12,211 bases of DNA. Origin: CAZFCK01 sp964517355. Lineage in GTDB: Bacteria > Desulfobacterota > Desulfovibrionia > Desulfovibrionales > Desulfovibrionaceae. Position 1 is the first letter of the stretch. Each line of letters begins with the position of its first letter. Positions 1 through 5,878 of the stretch are shown piece by piece. Location: assembly GCA_964517355.1 (NCBI GenBank), contig CAZFCK010000143.1, positions 1 through 12,211 of the forward strand, in the 5' to 3' direction. The translations under genes and the position numbers were made by a program. Under the pieces are notes generated by a model. It was not told where the DNA came from and made no database searches. It saw nothing but the letters and a program-made list of their open reading frames with translations.

Positions 1-53
1 AATTGGAAATTGTTTCAGGGGAGAGCCTTGTTTCAAGGCGAAAATGCGCTAAA
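1..53 (+). repeat. Dispersed repeat with GCCTTGTTTCAAGGC core, copy 1 (truncated by window edge)
   Basis: It matches 4596-4648 almost perfectly, including AATTGGAAATTG and the core inverted repeat at 25-39 followed by GAAAATGCGCTA. The G-rich hairpin at 75-108 follows. Confidence 0.88.
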
Positions 54-58
54 AATTG

Positions 59-111
59 GAAAGTTCAGGAAGGTGAGAGCGCGAGAGGGGCTCCCCTTTC
101 GCGCTCTCTTT
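59..111 (+). repeat. Copy of dispersed G-rich hairpin family
   Basis: The stem at 75-108 (GAGAGCGCGAGAGGGG pairing with CCCCTTTCGCGCTCTC, one A-C mismatch, two-base centre) is followed by TTTTCTC on the plus strand. The preceding flank AAAGTTCAGGAAGG is shared with the hairpins at 632 (inverted) and 6809. It lies just past the 3' end of the minus-strand gene ending at 138. Confidence 0.7.
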
Positions 112-137
112 TCTCAACGAATCTCGAAATACACGGC

Positions 138-557
138 CTAGGCCGTTTTCTTCGTGAAAGCGATGATTCTGCGCACAAGGGTACTGTCCATGCCCTTTTC
201 CGCGAACTCGTCCAAAACGATCTGCAAGGCTTCGTCAACAATGTCGGACCGGGAGGGATGCTGCCCCGTCCGCTTGGAGAGCATGGCGGCGAGTTTGGCC
301 CTGGCAATGGCCAAATCTTCCAGCGTGGTCTCGTAAAGATAGTGGGTGGCTTTGATCCGGCCGGTGCTGTCGCGTTCTTCCTGCCCTTCAGGGGGCGATT
401 GCGAGGCGGCGTCGTGGGGCGCGTCCAAGGCGGCGTGCCCGTGCGGCAGCCTGCGATAGATCAACATGCTCAGTTCCTCGAGACCGGGAACGTCTTCATC
501 CTCTCCGGAGTCGAGAATTTCATCGAGCAGGTTGCGCAATGCCTTATGATCTTCCAT
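138..557 (-). CDS. Ribbon-helix-helix-like protein, possible ParA partner
   Basis: This 139-residue protein is of unknown specific function. The C-terminal half looks like a ribbon-helix-helix DNA-binding fold: a short strand (THYLY, about residues 71-75), helix A (about 79-93, ending AKLAAML), then a turn and helix B beginning SRSDIVDEAL (about 102-118). The N-terminal 35 residues are acidic and leucine-rich (LLDEILDSGEDEDVPGLEEL), and residues 38-66 are a low-complexity linker. I chose the ATG at 557; GGCGG lies 7 bases upstream. An in-frame TTG at 578 would add seven residues but has no visible ribosome binding site. It lies about 320 bp downstream of a ParA-type ATPase on the same strand, so a centromere- or cargo-binding partner role is plausible by analogy with ParA/RHH pairs. 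A long hairpin at 632-671 separates the two genes, so independent transcription is possible. The fold call is moderate; the function is inference. Confidence 0.7.
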   Translation of the reverse strand: MEDHKALRNLLDEILDSGEDEDVPGLEELSMLIYRRLPHGHAALDAPHDAASQSPPEGQEERDSTGRIKATHYLYETTLEDLAIARAKLAAMLSKRTGQHPSRSDIVDEALQIVLDEFAEKGMDSTLVRRIIAFTKKTA

Positions 558-631
558 AAAAAAACCGCCGGGTGTCAAAACGCAAAAGTTCAGCCTAGGC
601 CGTGTTTCTAAATTCCTTTCGAAAAGAAAAT

Positions 632-671
632 GCGAGAGGGGAAACCCTTTGAAAAGGGTTTCCCCTCTCGC
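632..671 (-). terminator. Long hairpin, likely terminator of ParA-like gene (G-rich hairpin family)
   Basis: This is a perfect 19-bp stem (starting GCGAGAGGGGAAACCCTTT at 632) with a two-base GA centre. On the minus strand the stem is followed by ATTTTCTTTTC, so it could terminate the ParA transcript ahead of the ribbon-helix-helix-like gene. The other flank (672-700) matches the conserved flank of two further hairpins in the window (near 62 and 6789), so this is a copy of a dispersed repeat and not a unique terminator. Confidence 0.65.
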
Positions 672-770
672 GCTCTCCCTTTCCCAAACTTTCTAATTTT
701 GAGGAGGTTAAATATATCATTTTGATTTCTTACGATGTTTTTGAACGGCCTTCCATAATCATTTTTATTA

Positions 771-818
771 TAGAAACAGGCCCTAATTGGGTTGAAATAA
801 TTTAGAAACAGGCCCTAA
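771..818 (+). repeat. Two 16-bp direct repeats, TAGAAACAGGCCCTAA
   Basis: The motif TAGAAACAGGCCCTAA occurs exactly at 771-786 and 803-818, start to start 32 bp, in the gap between the ParA-like gene and the ribbon-helix-helix-like gene. A related motif ACACGGCCTAGGC occurs at 131-143 and, inverted, at 593-605 either side of that smaller gene, and ACACGGCCTAG again at 12155-12165. They may be operator-like sites or pieces of the dispersed repeats. The rest of 672-878 shows nothing else that I can support. Confidence 0.6.
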
Positions 819-878
819 ATCCAAAGTAGTCGCGGAGGCGGGCCACGTCAACAGGCCTGCAACGCCCCGTCGCCATGC

Positions 879-1955
879 CTATATCAAGGCGTCGCCGTCA
901 GTGATTTTTCGGACCAGGGCCTTATAATCCACCACGCCCGTGGAATCGTCGTCGTATTCGAAGATGGTCTGCCCGTAGGCCGGGGCCTCGGACAAACTGG
1001 AATCATAGCGCACGGGCGTACAAAGATAACTCCCGTAGAGTTCCTTGAGTTTTTCATAGATATCGACCCGGCTGGCGATCTTGTAATCCAGGAAGGTGGG
1101 CACAATGTAGGAAATCCCAACATCATCCCGATATTTTTGAATAGTTGCCAGGCTTTTGGAAAATTCAGAAAGCCCCTGCAGGCTCATGACCTCCAGCGAC
1201 ACGGGGATAAGAATCTCCTGCACGAAGAAAAGCACGTTCACGGTAATGGGGTCCCACCCGGGAGAAGAGTCCACCACGATGAAATCAAAATGCTTCTCAA
1301 AAGGCTTCAAGGTCTCGGCCAGGGTCAGCTCGCCGCCGAAATCCTTGCGGTCGATCAAACGCTTCAATCCGGCGAGTGAGCGCCCCCCCGCCAAAAGCCA
1401 CAAACGTTCGCGAGCCTTGTATAAGGCCTTTTGCGGAGAAACTTCCTTGTTCACCAATTCGGCCAGGCCGTATTCCGGCTTCACGCCCAGCATGTAGCTG
1501 GCTTGTCCCTGGGTGTCAGTATCCACCAGCAACACTCTGTAGCCGGCCAAAGCCAATCCGGCGGCCAGGTTCACCGAGGTGGTGGTCTTGCCCACGCCGC
1601 CTTTACTCAAAATAACGCCTATGGACCGGGCCTTTTGCTGCGGGAGGCGCCTTTGCGTGTGCCCTTTCGCAACGGATTTTTGGGGCGCGGCTTCAGGCAC
1701 CGGCGTGGTAGCGCGAACCTGCTGCTCAACTGCGGGCTGATCCGCCACAGCGGAGGCCGGTTCCCCGGATTGCTCGTCCATTTCCTGGGTATCGCCGGGT
1801 TCGGTTGGCGCCTGCATGTACCCCATTTTATCCAATTGCAATGTAAAGCGGTGCCCGCAAGAACGGCAAAGCGTACTCACTTTAGCTTTGTCACGAGGAA
1901 GAAGCTTGTCATCTATTCTGCGCTTAATGCCGCAATTGGGACATATTATATCCAT
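879..1955 (-). CDS. ParA/MinD-family ATPase with N-terminal zinc finger
   Basis: The product is a 358-residue cytosolic P-loop ATPase of the ParA family, which positions DNA or protein cargo by ATP-dependent dimerisation and non-specific DNA binding. Residues 5-33 form a four-cysteine finger (CPNC at 5-8, CRSC at 30-33) of the MJ0042/zinc-ribbon type. Residues 45-110 are a Pro/Ala/Glu-rich linker. The ATPase follows, with deviant Walker A KGGVGKTTT (118-126), switch segment DTDTQGQ (145-151) and Walker B FDFIVVDSSPG (223-233). The ATG at 1955 is preceded by GGAGG six bases upstream. The open frame runs up to 2012 without a better ribosome site, so the short start is preferred. There is no adjacent ParB-type protein. 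The only nearby candidate partner is the ribbon-helix-helix-like gene downstream. Zinc binding and the cargo are not shown by the sequence alone. Confidence 0.88.
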   Translation of the reverse strand: MDIICPNCGIKRRIDDKLLPRDKAKVSTLCRSCGHRFTLQLDKMGYMQAPTEPGDTQEMDEQSGEPASAVADQPAVEQQVRATTPVPEAAPQKSVAKGHTQRRLPQQKARSIGVILSKGGVGKTTTSVNLAAGLALAGYRVLLVDTDTQGQASYMLGVKPEYGLAELVNKEVSPQKALYKARERLWLLAGGRSLAGLKRLIDRKDFGGELTLAETLKPFEKHFDFIVVDSSPGWDPITVNVLFFVQEILIPVSLEVMSLQGLSEFSKSLATIQKYRDDVGISYIVPTFLDYKIASRVDIYEKLKELYGSYLCTPVRYDSSLSEAPAYGQTIFEYDDDSTGVVDYKALVRKITDGDALI

Positions 1956-2035
1956 TTCCCGCCTCCGAAGCCCGTTGGCTGTTGGGCTGTGGCACTTAAT
2001 CCACGGATGCATCGCTACTATAAACAGATGCTAGG

Positions 2036-2074
2036 TTAGCACAATGCATGGTAAATAGCCATAAGTTCGTCCAT
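2036..2074 (-). CDS. Possible 12-residue leader peptide upstream of parA-like gene
   Basis: This is a minimal open frame (MDELMAIYHALC, then TAA) in the 5' region of the ParA-type gene. Its ATG is preceded by GGAGGAGG four bases upstream, a stronger ribosome site than that of most genes here. The stop is 80 bases before the ParA start, in a different frame. It could be a regulatory leader peptide, a translation-enhancing element or a chance match. No terminator/antiterminator pair was found between it and the ATPase gene. Translation is inferred only from the ribosome site. Confidence 0.35.
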   Translation of the reverse strand: MDELMAIYHALC

Positions 2075-2121
2075 GTTGCCTCCTCCGTTCCATCATGCAG
2101 ATGGAATTCCCGCCCTATTTC

Positions 2122-2149
2122 ATTGTATCATACTGTTTTTCTTAATAAA
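2122..2149 (-). promoter_or_regulatory. Candidate promoter for the leader/ParA transcript
   Basis: Reading the minus strand, an extended -10 (TGATACAAT, with TACAAT at 2127-2122) lies 16 bases after a weak -35 (TTTATT, 2149-2144). The predicted start near 2115 gives a 5' leader of about 40 bases before the possible leader peptide. A perfect TTGACA (2161-2156) is nearby but 23 bases from TATGAT, too far for a normal sigma-70 spacing. Confidence 0.33.
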
Positions 2150-2349
2150 GACTCTTGTCAATCCCAGATCCCCCCGCTTCCGGCTTGCAAGTGATCCTTA
2201 ATTTGGTATATGGCGAAATCGAAAGGTTGCATTTTTTTACGGCACGAAGCATGGTTTTTTTTTAATAGCGTCATGCACCGGGTTTTAAGACAAAACCGCT
2301 CGGGAAAGCCTGGCGTGAAACACGTAAATTCTTTGCAAGGAGAAACGGT

Positions 2350-2532
2350 ATGGCCATTCTGATCGATGAAGATGCATGCATGGGTTGTGAGTCCTGCGTT
2401 GAGATTTGCCCCGACGTATTTGAGATGAATTCTGACGGCGACAAAGCCATTGTCACCAATCCCGATGCCGATGACGACTGCGTCGAAGAAGCCATTGACG
2501 CTTGTCCGGCCGAAGCTATCACCAAATCTTAG
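2350..2532 (+). CDS. Ferredoxin, D. gigas type, single [4Fe-4S]/[3Fe-4S] cluster
   Basis: This is a 60-residue acidic ferredoxin carrying low-potential electrons in the cytoplasm. C10, C13, C16 (CMGCESC) and C52 (CPAEAI) match the ligands of a single cubane cluster. The segment equivalent to a second cluster lacks the full cysteine set. Two further cysteines, C20 and C44, sit where D. gigas ferredoxin forms a structural disulfide. The whole sequence, including the CVEICPDVFEMN stretch, strongly resembles that protein, which can hold a 4Fe or a 3Fe cluster. The ATG has AAGGAG seven bases upstream. It appears monocistronic, with its own terminator at 2654-2688. Likely partners in such bacteria include pyruvate:ferredoxin oxidoreductase or hydrogenases, but none is encoded here. 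The 275-bp gap upstream (2075-2349) holds the divergent minus-strand promoter candidate, several T-runs and no other gene I can support. Confidence 0.95.
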   Translation: MAILIDEDACMGCESCVEICPDVFEMNSDGDKAIVTNPDADDDCVEEAIDACPAEAITKS

Positions 2533-2653
2533 CAATGTGCCGCACAGGCCGCACACCGTTCGGGGAAGCAGGTGAACCGTAGCGCGCATCCGCCGCGACG
2601 TATCCCCGCCCTACTCTGCATGCGGCTTGTCCGGTAAGCAGCATTCCTCTGAA

Positions 2654-2688
2654 AGCCCCCGGCGACCATCCGTTGCCGGGGGCTTTTT
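2654..2688 (+). terminator. Rho-independent terminator after ferredoxin
   Basis: A perfect 10-bp stem (AGCCCCCGGC and GCCGGGGGCT) with an 11-base loop is followed by five T residues. It sits about 120 bases after the ferredoxin stop. The stretch between shows no gene. Confidence 0.9.
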
Positions 2689-2820
2689 CATGCCCCTGCG
2701 ATAGGAAACGCTCCACCCTTTACGCTGACTTCCCTTTGCGTTAACAAGAATATCCGTTTCCAAAACCCACTATCTCCCCGCAGTCCCACGGCTGTAGCGG
2801 AGCCATGCCAAGGAGGAGCC

Positions 2821-4530
2821 ATGTCCCAGCATGTGGTTATTATTGGGGCAGTGGCCTTGGGACCCAAGGCCGCAAGCAGATTTAAACGCATTGAGCCGGA
2901 ATCTACCGTAACCATGATTGATAAAAGCGAAATCATTGCTTACGGAGGCTGCGGCATTCCTTATTACGTAAGCGGCGAAGTCTCTGAAGCAATGCAGCTG
3001 CGCACCAGCAGTTTCCACATGGTGCGCGATGAGACGTTTTTCAGAGAAACCAAAGACGTCAACACGATCACCGGGGTCGAGGCCACGCACATAGACCGCG
3101 AGGCCAAAGAGGTGCGCATCAAAAAAATGGCCACGGGCGAAGAAGACGTGTTGCGCTACGACAAGCTCGTCATCGCCACCGGCGCCAGGCCCAGAACCCT
3201 CCCCATCCCGGGAGCGGATCTCAATGGCGTGCATGTCGTCTCCAATCCCGAACAGGCCGAAAGCATCCGCACCTCCCTGACCAAAGGGGAAGTGGAGCGC
3301 GCCGTGATCGTTGGCGCGGGTTTCATCGGCCTGGAAATGGCCGACGCCTTTGCCGACATGTGGGACGTGGATACGACCGTTGTGGAAATCGCCCCCCAGA
3401 TCATGCCGCGCTTCATGAGCCCGGAACTCGCGCAAATGGCCAGGCAGCATATGGAAGAAAAAGGCGTTTCCTTCCTGCTGAACGAAAAAATCCAGCGCAT
3501 TGAAGGTGAAGATGGCCGGGTACAGCGCGTCGTCACGGACAAGCGCACCCTGGAAGCGGACGTGGTCATCGTCAGCGTCGGCGTGATTCCCAACGACGAA
3601 CTCGCCAAATCCTGCGGCCTGAAGGTCCATGAACGCGGCGGCATCATCGTGGACGAATGCATGCGTACGTCCGATCCGGATATTTTCGCCGGAGGCGACT
3701 GCGTGGTCATTAAAAACCTCATCACCGGCGGCGACTTCTTTTTGCCCCTGGGCTCCATGGCCAACCGCCAGGGACGCATCATCGGCACCAACCTCGCCGG
3801 GGGCGACGCCCGGAGCGAGGGCGCTGTGGGCACCTTTGTGGCCAAAATTTTCGAACGCTCCATCGCGGGCAGCGGCCTGAGCCTGAGCGTGGCCAGGGAC
3901 GCGGGCTTCGACGCAGACAGCGTGTTGCTCACATCCCTTGATCGCGCCCACTTCTACCCCACAAAAGAACTCATGACCCTGGAACTGGTCTATGAGAAGC
4001 CCACCCGCCGCATCCTGGGTATCCAGGGCTTCGGCACCGCGGGCGACACCATGGTGGGGCGCGTCAACGTCGTTGCCGGCCTGCTGCCGCGCAAACCGAC
4101 CATCGACGAGCTGTCGAACCTGGAAATGGCCTATTCCCCGCCCTTTTCCTCTGCCATGGACGTTCTCAATTTCCTGGGCAATATGGCGGACAACGTGCTC
4201 GAGGGGCGCAATCTCGGCGTGGGTCCGGAAATCTTCTGCGGCATGTGGGAAAAACGCCAAAACGGCGAATACTTTTTCCTGGATTGCCGTGAGGAAGCCA
4301 ACGCCCGCCCCTTCCTGGAACGCCATCCCGACGTCTGGCACAACATCCCCCAAGGAAAAGTGCTTGAAAACATCGATAAATTCCCCAAAGACAAGACCAT
4401 CGTCCTGCTGTGCAACACCGGATCGCGCTCCTATGAGGCGCAAATCATGCTACGCAAGCACGGCATCACCGATGTCGTGAATATCTACGGGGGCATGGTC
4501 GCGCTCAAGCAATGGGGGATCGTGCTGTGA
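2821..4530 (+). CDS. CoA-disulfide/polysulfide reductase-like flavoprotein fused to rhodanese
   Basis: This 569-residue FAD- and NAD(P)H-dependent oxidoreductase carries a C-terminal rhodanese domain, the architecture of CoADR-RHD/NADH-dependent polysulfide reductases that reduce CoA-disulfide, CoA-persulfide or polysulfide. The N-terminal FAD fold begins VVIIGAVALGPKAA (5-18). The single redox cysteine is C44 in YGGCGIPYY, as in CoADR, not the CxxxxC of glutathione reductases. The NAD(P) motif VGAGFIG is at 164-170. A second FAD contact, TSDPDIFAGGDC, is at 283-294. The dimerisation region includes AYSPPFSSAMD (437-447). Rhodanese spans about 465-569, with DCR (488-490) and active loop CNTGSRS (531-537). 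The start has AAGGAGG four bases upstream. It stands alone, with repeats downstream. The exact sulfur substrate cannot be read from sequence. The first glycine motif has alanine at position 10, where I would expect glycine. Confidence 0.92.
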   Translation: MSQHVVIIGAVALGPKAASRFKRIEPESTVTMIDKSEIIAYGGCGIPYYVSGEVSEAMQLRTSSFHMVRDETFFRETKDVNTITGVEATHIDREAKEVRIKKMATGEEDVLRYDKLVIATGARPRTLPIPGADLNGVHVVSNPEQAESIRTSLTKGEVERAVIVGAGFIGLEMADAFADMWDVDTTVVEIAPQIMPRFMSPELAQMARQHMEEKGVSFLLNEKIQRIEGEDGRVQRVVTDKRTLEADVVIVSVGVIPNDELAKSCGLKVHERGGIIVDECMRTSDPDIFAGGDCVVIKNLITGGDFFLPLGSMANRQGRIIGTNLAGGDARSEGAVGTFVAKIFERSIAGSGLSLSVARDAGFDADSVLLTSLDRAHFYPTKELMTLELVYEKPTRRILGIQGFGTAGDTMVGRVNVVAGLLPRKPTIDELSNLEMAYSPPFSSAMDVLNFLGNMADNVLEGRNLGVGPEIFCGMWEKRQNGEYFFLDCREEANARPFLERHPDVWHNIPQGKVLENIDKFPKDKTIVLLCNTGSRSYEAQIMLRKHGITDVVNIYGGMVALKQWGIVL

Positions 4531-4542
4531 CAGACTGCTTTT

Positions 4543-4577
4543 AGAGCATCTCACGCTTGAAAAGCGCTAGATGCTCT
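4543..4577. repeat. Hairpin repeat AGAGCATCT...AGATGCTCT, copy 1
   Basis: A 9-bp outer stem (AGAGCATCT/AGATGCTCT) encloses a CGCTT-GAAA-AGCG inner hairpin just after the flavoprotein gene. The segment 4543-4589 is repeated at 12165-12211 with one difference. A diverged relative starts at 6569. Confidence 0.85.
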
Positions 4578-4590
4578 TATGCACTTCCCT

Positions 4591-4646
4591 GGAACAATTG
4601 GAAATTGTTTCAGGGGAGAGCCTTGTTTCAAGGCGAAAATGCGCCA
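4591..4646 (+). repeat. Dispersed repeat: GAACAATT hairpin plus GCCTTGTTTCAAGGC core, copy 2
   Basis: GAACAATT can pair with AATTGTTTC (one bulge) at 4592-4611. It is followed by GGGGAGA and the 15-base inverted repeat GCCTTGTTTCAAGGC, then GAAAATGCGC. The first 53 bases of the window are nearly the same as 4596-4648. Confidence 0.85.
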
Positions 4647-4657
4647 AATACCGCGCA

Positions 4658-4702
4658 CGTGGGGAGAGCACCTGTGCAACGGGCTCTCCCCACGCCCTTT
4701 TT
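4658..4702 (+). terminator. Hairpin with T-run downstream of flavoprotein gene
   Basis: The 12-bp stem (CGTGGGGAGAGC and GCTCTCCCCACG) is followed by CCC and five T residues. It lies about 130 bases after the stop at 4530 and could terminate that transcript. It occupies the same place after the GCCTTGTTTCAAGGC repeat as the hairpins at 75-108 and 7109-7140. Confidence 0.6.
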
Positions 4703-4783
4703 GCCTGTTCGACGTTCCGAGCGAAACGCGCACCATAACATTGCGCATTTGTTGACAAACAGGCATGGACAAGTCGTTTTTCC

Positions 4784-4862
4784 CGGGTCCGGAGGCCTCT
4801 CATGGCCGTCGCACATGCACGAAACACCGCGACTTTATTCTATTTTTCTTGCAGGCTGCAAG
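4784..4862 (+). repeat. Diverged copy of 90-bp intergenic repeat
   Basis: The segment aligns along its length with 12057-12135: shared blocks include TCC-GG-GGCCTC, TGGCCGTCG/TGGTCGTCG, GCGACTTTAT and GCAAGCCG/GAAAGCCG. It lacks the insertion found in the copy at 6606-6933. The rest of 4703-5019 holds no gene that I can support; a weak promoter-like pair (TTGTGG 4968, CATAAA 4990) precedes the next gene. Confidence 0.55.
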
Positions 4863-5019
4863 CCGCATCACCCGTCCAATCCTGGCGAACCTCTCCCCGG
4901 TTGCCCCCCAAAACCTTTGCCCGTCGCTCGCTCCCCGCGAACGAACATCTTTCCAAGAGGGCGCGGGTTGTGGCATACAGCAAAGACCCCATAAAGTTTT
5001 TCGTTAAAAGGAGCATACC

Positions 5020-5424
5020 ATGAAACGTGTTGTGTTGTGTCTCACTCTCGGCGCCCTGCTCGCCATGCTTTGCTGTGCCGCGCCGACCCTTGCCGCGCAG
5101 GACGCGAATTGCGGCAACCTCACTGAAGGGCAGATTGAGGAGTATGGTTATGAAAAGCGAGCCGAATTTATCCAGGAACTTAAGGAGCGCGTCAGCGTTG
5201 TCAAAAAAGGGCTGGATGAACTTTCACAAAAAGATCAGGACAGCGAACTGAAAGAGGCGCTTGTCAAGGAAATGGAAGATCTCGCCGATGAGGCGGACAA
5301 AATGATTGAACAGCTCAACAACGTTGACGAAAGCCAATGGGACGAGCTGAAAAAGGATCTCGTCGCCGTGCTGCAGAAACTGAGCGCCCTTTTCGACAAG
5401 ATTCAAGCCAAGCTTTCTGAATAG
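5020..5424 (+). CDS. Small exported helical protein of unknown function
   Basis: The 134-residue product is not recognised as a named family. Residues 1-26 form a Sec signal peptide (MKRVV then a hydrophobic stretch to APTLAA), with cleavage likely after the alanines at 25-26, leaving a periplasmic protein of about 108 residues. The mature part is highly charged and predicted all-helical, with heptad-like Leu/Val spacing (about 45-133), suggesting a coiled coil or helical bundle. A cysteine pair in the signal peptide (CC, 18-19) does not fit a lipobox, and C31 is the only mature cysteine. The ATG has AAGGAG six bases upstream. It appears monocistronic. A chaperone- or adaptor-like role would be pure guesswork. 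Confidence 0.85.
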   Translation: MKRVVLCLTLGALLAMLCCAAPTLAAQDANCGNLTEGQIEEYGYEKRAEFIQELKERVSVVKKGLDELSQKDQDSELKEALVKEMEDLADEADKMIEQLNNVDESQWDELKKDLVAVLQKLSALFDKIQAKLSE

Positions 5425-5432
5425 CCAACGCC

Positions 5433-5468
5433 GCGGCGCGCCGCATGTGAAATACCGCTTTTTTTTTT
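5433..5468 (+). terminator. Weak stem followed by ten T residues
   Basis: GCGG (5433-5436) can pair with CCGC (5455-5458), directly followed by T10. An alternative inner stem GCGGC/GCCGC lies at 5433-5444. The T-run and the position 9 bases after the stop suggest a terminator, but the stem is short. Confidence 0.4.
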
Positions 5469-5477
5469 GTGGCCTAT

Positions 5478-5522
5478 GCACTCCGGGGGGCGTCTCATGA
5501 CGAGGTCCCCCCCCCGGAGTGC
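5478..5522. other. Strong GC hairpin of unassigned role
   Basis: GCACTCCGGGGGG (5478-5490) pairs with CCCCCCGGAGTGC (5510-5522), leaving a 19-base loop. No T-run follows on either strand close to the stem. It lies between the exported protein gene and the riboswitch promoter and may insulate the two transcripts. Confidence 0.55.
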
Positions 5523-5585
5523 CTCTAAAAGCCGAGTTCTACGGAATAATTTGGGAAAATTTCGTCCCAGCGCCGCATCTTGTTC

Positions 5586-5613
5586 TTGACAAACTTCCGA
5601 GCTTGATTACCCT
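5586..5613 (+). promoter_or_regulatory. Candidate promoter of the riboswitch-ribB transcript
   Basis: A perfect -35 TTGACA (5586-5591) is followed after 16 bases by a poor -10 TACCCT (5608-5613). The predicted start near 5620 agrees with the 5' edge of the riboswitch at 5622. Confidence 0.5.
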
Positions 5614-5621
5614 TCACCTCG

Positions 5622-5766
5622 CTATTCTCAGGGCGGGGTGCAAGTCCCCACCGGCGGTGTCCCGGCTCTCCGGGGAGCCCGCGAGCGCCCTTGCATTGTG
5701 CAAAGGGGTCAGCAGATCTGGTGTGAAGCCAGAGCCGACGGTAATAGTCCGGACGAAAGAGGATAG
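5622..5766 (+). ncRNA. FMN riboswitch (RFN element)
   Basis: This aptamer binds flavin mononucleotide and lowers expression of the downstream gene. The conserved blocks are GGGCGGGGTGCAAGTCCCCA, CCGGCGGT, GAGCCCGCGAGCG, GTCAGCAGATCTGGTG, GAGCCGACGGT and AGTCCGGACGAAAGA, in the family order. The closing stem P1 pairs CTATTCTC (5622-5629) with GAGGATAG (5759-5766). A variable arm is formed by CCCTTGC/GCAAAGGG near 5688-5707. The gene controlled is ribB, as expected for this class. Confidence 0.97.
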
Positions 5767-5775
5767 GACAGCTTT

Positions 5776-5813
5776 CTTGTGACGCCATGCCGCCACAAGT
5801 AACCGGTTTTTTT
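5776..5813 (+). terminator. Likely expression platform of the FMN riboswitch
   Basis: CTTGTG (5776-5781) pairs with CACAAG (5794-5799), and the stem can be extended inward by CG/CG across an A-C mismatch. A seven-T run follows at 5807-5813, eight bases after the stem. A competing pairing, GCCGC (5789-5793) with GCGGC (5817-5821), would bury the T-run in a loop. This suggests control by terminator formation, although the stem-to-T distance is unusually long. Confidence 0.5.
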
Positions 5814-5878
5814 ATTGCGGCAACTGTTCCTTCCTAAGCCCTGATTCTGGTAACACATTATCAACATGGAGTTTTACC

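Noticed and set aside
3..611. 202-codon plus-strand open frame over the RHH-like gene
   Set aside because: It runs through the repeat and hairpin at the window start and is antisense to a protein with a plausible fold and start.
2156..2161. Perfect TTGACA on the minus strand as -35 of the ParA promoter
   Set aside because: The only good -10 (TATGAT) is 23 bases away, and no -10 lies at 16-18 bases.
2770..4443. 557-codon open frame on the minus strand opposite the flavoprotein gene
   Set aside because: It is a G+C-rich antisense shadow: composition is His/Asp/Gly-biased, there is no recognisable domain, and the plus-strand frame has clear FAD, NAD(P) and rhodanese motifs.
4970..4985. TGGCA...GC resembling a sigma-54 promoter before the exported protein gene
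   Set aside because: The GG-to-GC spacing is six bases instead of ten.
4557..4994. 145-codon plus-strand open frame after the flavoprotein gene
   Set aside because: It reads through the hairpin repeat, the GCCTTGTTTCAAGGC repeat and a terminator-like stem; it has no ribosome site and no recognisable domain.
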